A DNA stretch of 64,000 nt from Catenulispora acidiphila DSM 44928 (GTDB lineage Bacteria > Actinomycetota > Actinomycetes > Streptomycetales > Catenulisporaceae), in NCBI RefSeq assembly GCF_000024025.1, contig NC_013131.1, positions 3,038,001-3,102,000 on the forward strand, read 5' to 3'. The notes under the pieces are model-generated. The model made no database searches, was not told where the DNA came from, and saw nothing but the letters and a program-made list of their open reading frames with translations. Each line of letters starts with the position of its first letter. Within the stretch, counting starts at the first letter, position 1. A program made the position numbers and the translations under genes. Below are positions 1 to 7,243 of this stretch, piece after piece.

Positions 1-2034
1 CGGGCGCAGGGTTACGCCGGTCCACTTGAAGATGTGGTCGGTGCTGGTGAGGGTGCCCAGGGAGGTGCCGTTGAGGGTGGCGGTGACTTGGGCGGCGTTG
101 GAGTAGACCTTGATTTCGGTGGCGGCGTCGGTGCGCGTGGTCCAGCGGCGGCTGGTGATGTACAGGGTCGGGGTGGTGGCCCAGTTGGCCTTGTACCAGT
201 AGAAGGCGTCCTTGCGGGTCGCGCGGTCGCGGGTGACCAGGCCCTTGTCGTTGATGCCGGGTTGGCTGCCCTCGTTGCGGCCGTCGGAGGCGAAGTCGAA
301 CATGGTCCAGACGAATGTGCCCCAGATGTAGGGTCGCGCGGCGAGTTCCTTCCAGGACGCCTCGTGCAGCAGCGACTGGTACTCCTCCGGGTGGTACTGG
401 CCTCCGGCGCTCGGCGGTGAGGGATTGAGGGCGTGCTGCGTGGTGTTCGCGCCGGCGCCGTACTCCGAGATGGCGAAGGTGCGGGTCGGCTCGGCCTTGT
501 GCAGGCTGTCGGCCCAGGGTCCCAGGTCGTTGTAGGAGCCGCCGTACCAGCCGTAGTACTTGTTGAACCCGGTGGTGTTCGCGTGGCTCGTCACCTTCGC
601 GTCGTTCCCGAGATTGTTGGCGTACGTGCTGATGCGGTCCGGGTCCTCGGCGGCGACGAGCGCGGCCAGGTTCGCCAGCAGGGTGTTGGTCGGGGTGTCG
701 TCGCTTCCTTGCTCGTTGCCGATGCTCCAGAAGGCGATCGAGGGATGGTTGTAGTTCTGCCGGATCAGCTCGCGCAATTGGTTCTCCGTGCTCGCGGTGA
801 ACGCCGCCGAGTTCGTGGTCGCGTTGACCAGCGGGATCTCCGCCCACACCACCACGCCGGCGGCGTCGGCGAGGTTGTAGTCCTTCTGATCGTGCTGGTA
901 GTGCGCCAGCCGTACCGCGGTCGCGCCGAGTTCCGCGATGAGGGCGAAGTCCTGCGTGTGGTCGGCGTCGCTGATCGCCCAGCCCTCGACGGCGCGGTCC
1001 TGGTGCAGGTTGACGCCGTGCAGTCCGAGGTGCGTTCCGTTGAGCGAGAACCCGGTGGCGGCGTCGAGGCTGAAGGTGCGCAGACCCAGCGGCTCGGTGA
1101 CGACGTCCGTCACCGTGCCGGCCGCCGCGTCGTGGACCTCGACGGTCGCACTGTACTGATAAGGGTCTGCCAGGCCGTTCCATCGGCGCGGGTTGGCGAT
1201 GGTCAGCGTCTGCACGACGTCCAGCTCGCTGGCGGCGCCGATCGTCTGCGGCGCACTGCTCCGGTCCGCCACGATCGTCCCGGCGGCGTCGGTGACGACC
1301 GCGCGCACCACCAAGGAACGGCTCGTGCTGTTGTTGTTGAAGACCTTCGCGGTCACGTCGACAGTCGCCGAAGCGGCTGTGACGCTCCGCTGGCGCAGGT
1401 AGATACCGGGCCCGGCGTAGTCGAGCATCCGCATCCCGAGCTTGTCGACCGCGTAGAGGCTGACGTTGCGGTAGATGCCGCCCTGGAACGTGTAGTCCGC
1501 GCTCAGCGGCGCGATGTCAGGGTTCGAAGCATTGGTCACTTTGACAGCCAGCACAGCGTCCTGGCCCGGAGTCAGGGTGTCGGTGGCGCCGAACCGGAAG
1601 CGCGAGTAGCCGCCCTGATGCTGACCGAGGTGGGTCCCGTTGACCCAGACGTCGGCGACCTGGTCGGCGCCGGCGAACTGCAGGAACAGCATCTTGCCCG
1701 CCAGGTTCGCCGGCACCGTGATGTGCCTGCGGTACCAGCCGATCCCCCGATAGTAGTTCCCGCCGCCGTCCGCGCCGTCGACGGCGTTCCAGGTGTGCGG
1801 GGTGGTGACGGCGCCCCATGCGCTGTCGTTGAACCCGGGCGCTTCGGCACCGGTGACATCGCCCTTGTGGAACCTCCATCCCGAGTTGAGGTCGAGCCGG
1901 GTCCGCGGGGCGGGCGGAGTGTAGGTCTGGGTGGCGGCGGGCGCGGCGGAAGCCGTGCCGCCGACGGCGAACGTGGCCAGGACTCCGCCCGCCACGCCGC
2001 CGAGCACCGCTCGTCGGCTGGGGTGTTCGTTCAT
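1..2034 (-). CDS. Secreted GH2 glycoside hydrolase, beta-galactosidase-like (3' end outside window)
   Basis: The frame is open from an ATG at 2034 to base 1, so 678 residues are visible and the stop lies beyond the edge. It opens with a Tat-like leader (SRRAVLGG followed by an Ala/Gly-rich stretch). The GH2 order follows: jelly-roll sugar-binding domain (about 45-205, WYRRHITVPA), Ig-like domain (about 215-325), then a TIM barrel. The expected acid/base Glu is E441 in WSIGNEQGSDD, and the nucleophile is E524 in ISEYGAGA. A C-terminal beta domain starts near residue 625. GH2 enzymes remove beta-linked galactose, mannose or glucuronate; the substrate cannot be read here. It is divergent from the secreted hydrolase at 2475, so joint control is likely. 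Confidence 0.9.
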   Translation of the reverse strand, partial: MNEHPSRRAVLGGVAGGVLATFAVGGTASAAPAATQTYTPPAPRTRLDLNSGWRFHKGDVTGAEAPGFNDSAWGAVTTPHTWNAVDGADGGGNYYRGIGWYRRHITVPANLAGKMLFLQFAGADQVADVWVNGTHLGQHQGGYSRFRFGATDTLTPGQDAVLAVKVTNASNPDIAPLSADYTFQGGIYRNVSLYAVDKLGMRMLDYAGPGIYLRQRSVTAASATVDVTAKVFNNNSTSRSLVVRAVVTDAAGTIVADRSSAPQTIGAASELDVVQTLTIANPRRWNGLADPYQYSATVEVHDAAAGTVTDVVTEPLGLRTFSLDAATGFSLNGTHLGLHGVNLHQDRAVEGWAISDADHTQDFALIAELGATAVRLAHYQHDQKDYNLADAAGVVVWAEIPLVNATTNSAAFTASTENQLRELIRQNYNHPSIAFWSIGNEQGSDDTPTNTLLANLAALVAAEDPDRISTYANNLGNDAKVTSHANTTGFNKYYGWYGGSYNDLGPWADSLHKAEPTRTFAISEYGAGANTTQHALNPSPPSAGGQYHPEEYQSLLHEASWKELAARPYIWGTFVWTMFDFASDGRNEGSQPGINDKGLVTRDRATRKDAFYWYKANWATTPTLYITSRRWTTRTDAATEIKVYSNAAQVTATLNGTSLGTLTSTDHIFKWTGVTLRP

Positions 2035-2119
2035 GACGCGCTCTCCCTGGAGGTCAGGACAAGCTGCCGGACGACACGCGCCGGACAGACGACACTGCTC
2101 GGCTCGGGTCACGTCAGAT

Positions 2120-2135
2120 GTTCATGTATATGAAC
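2120..2135. promoter_or_regulatory. Palindrome in the divergent promoter region of the two glycosidases
   Basis: The 440-base gap between the divergent hydrolases (2035-2474) holds a perfect inverted repeat with arms GTTCAT and ATGAAC around GTAT. A second one at 2176-2195 has arms GACCGAG and CTCGGTC six bases apart. No gene is visible in the gap. Both are plausible operators for a sugar-responsive regulator, which is not adjacent. Confidence 0.4.
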
Positions 2136-2474
2136 GCTGATCACTATGGTGAACCGCGGCAAGGGGTGACGTTAAGACCGAGTACGCCCTCGGTCAACCC
2201 TGGGAAGAAGTAAGGATGTTTAACTTTGGTGGCTAATGGTGACTGTTGACCGCGAAAAAGCACGACAGTACTCTGATGCCCAGCCGCCTCGCCGGACAGG
2301 ACGACACCTGTCCATAACGTGCGAGTCCGGCCTTCTCTCCCGTGACGCGCAGGGCCTTTCCTCCTGCCGCTGCCCGCTGTGACGCGCGACTTCCGCGATA
2401 TCGCAGTGCCCTGACGCCGACGTCGCAGCGCCGCCGATCTCCGCCGCACCCCCCACCAGACGAGGAGCTTCCGC

Positions 2475-5018
2475 ATGCCTGGATTCAACCGCCGCGCCTT
2501 CATCAAGACCGTCGGGGCAGGTACCGCCGCTGTCGCCGTTCCCGTGTCGAGCGCGCCGTCCCGAGCCGGCGCCGCGTCTTCCGCGTCAGCCGCACCGGCC
2601 GTCCTCGGCGAGACCGTCACCGCCTCCGGCAGCTGGCAGGTGACGGCCTCCGCCCTGGGCTGGACGTTCAGCGGCGCCGTCGGTTCGTCGGCGACGGGCA
2701 TCACCACCGGCTCGGGAACCGATCCGCTGGGCGCCTACACCGAGACCACGTTCACCTTCCAGTCGGGAGCGAGGAAGGGCGGCATCCGCGTCTACAACGA
2801 CGCCTCGGCGGTCATCTTCACCGACACCTACGTGAAGGCCGCGGCCAACTCCAAGCCGTTCCCGACGTTCACCGGCTACCCCGGGCTCGCCCACCACCTG
2901 AGCCACCGCGACTGCTTCGGCAAGGTGCAGTTCAACACCTTCTCCGGCGCGTCGGACAGCCCGTGGGTCTTCTTCGACGCCGCGGGCAACACCTTCGTCC
3001 TCTCGGCGGCGAACCACTTCCAGGAGGCGCAGACCACGCAAGGCACGGACGGCTCGATCGCGGCGGGCGTGCTCACCTCGATCGCCACCTTGCCGGCCGG
3101 CTACACCCGGCAGACGATCCTGACCGCGAAGGCCGGCGTCGGCGCGGCGTATCACGCGTGGGGGAGCGCCCTGACCACGCTGGCGGGCAAGATCCTGCCG
3201 CCCAACGACTCGGGCGCGATTCTCAGTACCCTGGGTTACTGGACCGACAACGGCGCGGACTACTACTACAAGTACGACACCTCGAAGGGCTACACCGGCA
3301 CGCTGCTGGCCGTCCGCGACGAGTGGCAGTCCAAGCAGATCCCGATGGGCTACATGCAGCTCGACAGCTGGTGGTATCCGAAGGGTCCCACCGACACGTG
3401 GAACCATGTGACTGAGGGCACTTACCTGTACCAAGCCGACGCCGAGCTGTTCCCCGACGGCTTGGCCGCCTTCCATCAGCAGCTGGGCAAGCCTCTGGTC
3501 ACGCACGGCCGGTGGATGGACTCCTCGAGTCCCTACCACGGTGAGTATCAGTTCTCGAACGACGTCGTGATCGACCCGAAGTTCTGGCAGAGCGTCATGG
3601 ACTACCTGCGGGCGGGCGGCGTCGCCGTCTACGAGCAGGACTGGTTGTGCAACAACGCCAAACCCGCCGAGAACCTCACCGACGCCGACGCGTTCTTCGA
3701 CAACATGGCGCACAGCGCCGCCGCCGACGGTCTGGACCTTCAGTACTGCATGGCGCTGCCCCGCGACTACCTGCAAAGCACGCGCTACCCCAACCTGACG
3801 ACGATCCGGGTGAGCGACGACCGGTTCGACACCTCGAAGTGGGACGTGTTCCTGTACGACTCGCAGTTCGCCGGCGCGCTCGGGATATGGCCGTGGGTCG
3901 ACGTGTTCATGAGCGGCGAGACGAACAACCTGCTGCTGGCGAACCTCTCGGCCGGACCGGTCGGCGTCGGCGACGCCTTGGGGAAGGTGAACTCCGCCAA
4001 CCTGTTCAAGGTGGTGCGTCCGGACGGCGTGATCGTCAAGCCCGACGTGCCGATCGTCCCCACCGACGCCACCTACGTCGGCGAGGCAGCGGGGAACCTG
4101 CCCGCGATGGTCGCCGCCACGAGCGTCGGGCACGTCGGATTGAAGTACGGCTACGTCTTCGCCTACGCCCGGCAAACTACGCCGCCGCAGCAGACGTATC
4201 AGGCGGAGAACGCGACGCTGTCGGGACCGGTTGTCGCCACCGATAACGCCGGTTACACCGGTACCGGCTACGCCGACTACCAGAACGCCAGCAACGACTA
4301 CGTCCAATGGACGGTCCAGGCGGCCACCGCGGGCATGTACACCTTGCAGTTCCGCTACGCCAACGGCGGCACGACGAACCGGCCGCTCGCCGTCACGGCC
4401 AACGGCGGCTCCCACACGCTGCCCTTCGCCCCGACCGGTTCCTGGACCACCTGGGGCGTCCAGGCGCTGACCGTCACGCTCGCCAAGGGCTCCAATACCG
4501 TCCGCGCGACCGCCACCGGTTCGAACGGCGGCAACATCGACTGGCTCGGCGTCAGCCAGGGCACCGTCCCCACCGGCCCGTCGCAGACCGCCTCGTTCAG
4601 CCTCGCGGCGCTCGGCCTGACCGGCCCGGCCTACGCCTACGACTACTTCGCCGGCACCGGCGTCGCCATCGCCCAAGGCGGCAGCCTGACCGCCACTGTC
4701 AGCACCGGCACCTACTGGATCGTCGCCCCGGTCGGCGCCTCCGGCATCGCCTTCCTCGGCGACGCCGGCAAGTTCGTCGCCCACGGCGACAAGCGCATCC
4801 CGCACCTCAGCGACGACGGCCAAGTCCACGCCACGCTGGCCTTCGCACCCGGCGAAGCACCCGTGACACTGCACGGCCACGCCCCGCGCCAACCCACCGT
4901 CACCGCGACCACCGGCAGCGTCGGCGCGGTCGGCTACAGCGCGGCAACCGGCATCTTCACCGTCACCGTCACCGCGGCGGCGGCGACCGGCGAAGCAGTC
5001 ATCACCATCACTCCCTGA
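2475..5018 (+). CDS. Secreted glycoside hydrolase, clan GH-D-like barrel with CBM35-type module
   Basis: 847 residues. The ATG at 2475 follows a GAGGAG ribosome site. A Tat leader is visible (NRRAFIKTVGAG, Arg6-Arg7). The barrel contains YMQLDSWW (Asp297) and VYEQDWLCNN (Asp389), which recall the Asp-bearing strands of alpha-galactosidase-like enzymes (GH27/GH36). Family membership is inferred and the overall match is loose. A beta-sandwich at about 574-694 (QTYQAENATLSGPV...YVQWTV) has the pattern of a CBM35/CBM6 carbohydrate-binding module. A further Ig-like tail follows. The protein is probably exported and acts on plant or microbial galacto-oligosaccharides. Its 3' end overlaps the convergent response regulator by 11 bases. 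Confidence 0.8.
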   Translation: MPGFNRRAFIKTVGAGTAAVAVPVSSAPSRAGAASSASAAPAVLGETVTASGSWQVTASALGWTFSGAVGSSATGITTGSGTDPLGAYTETTFTFQSGARKGGIRVYNDASAVIFTDTYVKAAANSKPFPTFTGYPGLAHHLSHRDCFGKVQFNTFSGASDSPWVFFDAAGNTFVLSAANHFQEAQTTQGTDGSIAAGVLTSIATLPAGYTRQTILTAKAGVGAAYHAWGSALTTLAGKILPPNDSGAILSTLGYWTDNGADYYYKYDTSKGYTGTLLAVRDEWQSKQIPMGYMQLDSWWYPKGPTDTWNHVTEGTYLYQADAELFPDGLAAFHQQLGKPLVTHGRWMDSSSPYHGEYQFSNDVVIDPKFWQSVMDYLRAGGVAVYEQDWLCNNAKPAENLTDADAFFDNMAHSAAADGLDLQYCMALPRDYLQSTRYPNLTTIRVSDDRFDTSKWDVFLYDSQFAGALGIWPWVDVFMSGETNNLLLANLSAGPVGVGDALGKVNSANLFKVVRPDGVIVKPDVPIVPTDATYVGEAAGNLPAMVAATSVGHVGLKYGYVFAYARQTTPPQQTYQAENATLSGPVVATDNAGYTGTGYADYQNASNDYVQWTVQAATAGMYTLQFRYANGGTTNRPLAVTANGGSHTLPFAPTGSWTTWGVQALTVTLAKGSNTVRATATGSNGGNIDWLGVSQGTVPTGPSQTASFSLAALGLTGPAYAYDYFAGTGVAIAQGGSLTATVSTGTYWIVAPVGASGIAFLGDAGKFVAHGDKRIPHLSDDGQVHATLAFAPGEAPVTLHGHAPRQPTVTATTGSVGAVGYSAATGIFTVTVTAAAATGEAVITITP

Positions 5019-5688
5019 CCGGCTTGGCGCTTCCAGGCCGTGTGACTCCGGCTTCGTAGGCCAAGATGACCGCTTGGACGCGGTCGCGCAGGTCGAGCTT
5101 GTCCAGGATGCGCTTCATGTGGGTCTTGACGGTCGACTCGCTGACGACGAGTGTCTGCGCGATCTCGGGGTTGGACAGTCCGCGCGCCACCAGTTCCAGG
5201 ACGTCGCGCTCGCGAGGTGTCAGAGCACTGAGTCGGCGCATCGTGCGGGGGTCGCGGGCGGGCTGCTCGATCATCCGGTCGATGACGGTTCGGGTGACGG
5301 CGGGGGACAGGAGCGCCTCGCCGCCGGCGATGGTGTGGATCGCGGCGATCAGGTGCTCGGGGCGGGTGCGCTTGAGCAGGAAGCCGGAGGCGCCGGCGGC
5401 GAGGGCGCCGTAGACGTAGTCGTCGTCCTCGAAGGTGGTCAGGATGAGGACGCGGGCGCGCGGCCAGGCGGCGACGATCTGCCGGGTCGCGGCGATGCCG
5501 TCCAGGACCGGCATGCGCACGTCCATCAGGATGACGTCGGGCAGGACCCGCGCCGCGGCCTGGACCGCGGCGTGTCCGTCGGCGGCCTCGGCGACCACCT
5601 CGATCGTCGTGTCGCTGGACAGCACCGCGCACAGCCCGGCCCGCATCAGGTCGTCGTCGTCGACGATCAGCACGCGCAGGGCGCTCAC
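5008..5688 (-). CDS. Two-component response regulator, NarL/LuxR type
   Basis: 226 residues from a GTG at 5688. The start is set by a GTGA overlap with the stop of the upstream kinase, implying translational coupling. The receiver domain has the acidic pocket VDDDD (10-13), the phosphoacceptor Asp56 in VILMDVRMP and the conserved Lys in FLLKRT. The C-terminal LuxR helix-turn-helix lies at about 158-210 (LTPRERDVLELVARG, ESTVKTHM). It is expected to bind DNA when phosphorylated by the kinase at 5685-7031. The divergent MMPL transporter is the obvious candidate target, which is inferred from position only. Confidence 0.95.
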   Translation of the reverse strand: MSALRVLIVDDDDLMRAGLCAVLSSDTTIEVVAEAADGHAAVQAAARVLPDVILMDVRMPVLDGIAATRQIVAAWPRARVLILTTFEDDDYVYGALAAGASGFLLKRTRPEHLIAAIHTIAGGEALLSPAVTRTVIDRMIEQPARDPRTMRRLSALTPRERDVLELVARGLSNPEIAQTLVVSESTVKTHMKRILDKLDLRDRVQAVILAYEAGVTRPGSAKPVRE

Positions 5689-7031
5689 GCCGCCTCCCGC
5701 CGTTTCGGGAGCCGGGCGTGCAGCCGGAAGCCGGCTCCCGTGGCCTGCGCGTGCAGCGTGCCGCCCAGCAGCAGGGCGCGCTCCCGCATGCCGATGATCC
5801 CGTGGCCGCCGGAGGCCGGCGCGGCGGCCGGGGCGAGCGCCGGGTTGGTAACGGTGACCTCGACGGCTTCGGTCCCGAAGGCGAGGACCACCTCGGCGTT
5901 CCCGGGACCGTGGCGGGCCGCGTTCGTCAGCGCCTCCTGCAGGATCCGGTACGCCGCCCACGCGACGCTGCCCGGCAGGGCCTCGCGGGAGCCGTGCACA
6001 TCGGCGGCGATGGTCAGACCGTTGTCGCGGTGGCGCTCCAGCAGCTCCTCGAAGGCGGCCGGCTCGACCGGCGCGGGCGGCTGGATCCCCTGGTCCTCGC
6101 GCAGGGCCAGCACCAGGTGGCCGATCTCGGTGAGGGTGGCGCGCGCCACGTCCTCGATGACCTCCACGGCCTGCCGGGAGCGCGCCGGATCCCGATCGTG
6201 GAGCAGCCGGGCCGCGCCGGCCTGGACCAGGATCACGTTGATGGCGTGCCCGGCGGAGTCGTGCAATTCGCGGGCGATCCGCGTCCGCTCCTCGGCGGCG
6301 GCCAGCCGCCGGTCGCGTTCGGCGTCCCGTTCGGCGCGCTCGGCCCGCTCCTGGAGCTCGGCCAGCCGCCGGCGGCGGTAGCGGGCCCGGTCGCCGGCGA
6401 TCCACACGCCGCTGAAGACCAGCGCCCAGCTCGCCATCGCGGGCACGACCACTCCGGCGTCGGCGTCGCGGGCGGCGTAGGAGGCGACGGTCCCGGGGAT
6501 GAAGACCGCGGCGGCCAGGATCGCCGCCCAGCGCCGCCACCTGCCCGGCTCCCCGGCGATCCACAGGCCGACGAACACCAGCGCCCAGCCGACCATCGCC
6601 GGAAGCGCGTCGCGCACCCCGTCGCCGCGGCCGGCGTAGACCCCCGCGGTCAGCGGGATGAACACTGCCGCGGCGGCCATCACCGGCCACCGCCGCCGGC
6701 GCTGCTGCTCGCCGTCGAAGGTCCCGGCGAGGGTGTAGACCGCGACCAGTTGCGCGATCGGCGCGTCGAGGGAGTATCCGAGCTCTACCAACGCCACGCT
6801 CGCCGCACTGGTCAGCACGTAGGCCGCCAGCGGCGCGCTCCGGCGCAGGAGGAGCGGAAGCGCTGACGCCAACGCCAGCGCCGCGCCGAGGAGATCCAAG
6901 CCGTGGACGGCCGGACCCGGCGAGCCGGTCGAGCCCGACGAGCCCCATCCGCCGATGCCGAGCATCGCCACCGTACCGGCGAGTGTCAGGGCACAGATAC
7001 CCGCGTCGATCAGGACTTCTCGCCGTCTCAC
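5685..7031 (-). CDS. Sensor histidine kinase, HisKA_3 type, multi-pass membrane
   Basis: 448 residues from a GTG at 7031. The N-terminal half is hydrophobic with several membrane helices. Residues about 119-168 and 170-219 are near repeats of one another (AAAVFIP...WALVF.G.WIAG twice), an internal tandem duplication of a two-helix unit. A coiled stretch rich in Arg/Glu leads into the dimerisation helix with phosphoacceptor His257 (ARELHDSAGHAIN). The ATPase domain follows, with the N box ALTNAARHG and the G box GGHGIIGMRERA. The protein probably senses membrane or envelope state and phosphorylates the coupled regulator downstream. Confidence 0.93.
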   Translation of the reverse strand: MRRREVLIDAGICALTLAGTVAMLGIGGWGSSGSTGSPGPAVHGLDLLGAALALASALPLLLRRSAPLAAYVLTSAASVALVELGYSLDAPIAQLVAVYTLAGTFDGEQQRRRRWPVMAAAAVFIPLTAGVYAGRGDGVRDALPAMVGWALVFVGLWIAGEPGRWRRWAAILAAAVFIPGTVASYAARDADAGVVVPAMASWALVFSGVWIAGDRARYRRRRLAELQERAERAERDAERDRRLAAAEERTRIARELHDSAGHAINVILVQAGAARLLHDRDPARSRQAVEVIEDVARATLTEIGHLVLALREDQGIQPPAPVEPAAFEELLERHRDNGLTIAADVHGSREALPGSVAWAAYRILQEALTNAARHGPGNAEVVLAFGTEAVEVTVTNPALAPAAAPASGGHGIIGMRERALLLGGTLHAQATGAGFRLHARLPKRREAA

Positions 7032-7243
7032 CCGGCCAGCGTAGCCGCGGGCTCTCCCACTGCGCGTCCTCCCCAGAGGGGGGTGGCAGCTCCTCCCACG
7101 GGGGGAGGCCGAGATCGCTCCGCGGGATGTGTCGGCGAAGCGGACGCGATCCCTAGCGTCGCAGAGCAGTGAATCAGCGCAGACAGCGCCGACGAAGCAG
7201 ACGAAGCAGACGAAGCAAGTCGGAAGAAGAAGGCGGTGCGGGG
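7032..7243. promoter_or_regulatory. Divergent promoter region, two-component system / MMPL exporter
   Basis: The gap holds two adjacent GC-only dyads: CCCC-AGA-GGGG at 7071-7081, and CCTCCC with GGGAGG at 7092-7108. Further on, near 7190-7218, a nine-base unit resembling GACGAAGCA is repeated in tandem upstream of the exporter. The dyads may be binding sites for the response regulator. No consensus promoter is obvious. Confidence 0.35.

Noticed and set aside
433-2133. Plus-strand open frame across the GH2 gene
   Set aside because: The minus strand encodes a full GH2 catalytic domain with both Glu residues; the plus frame has no recognisable content.
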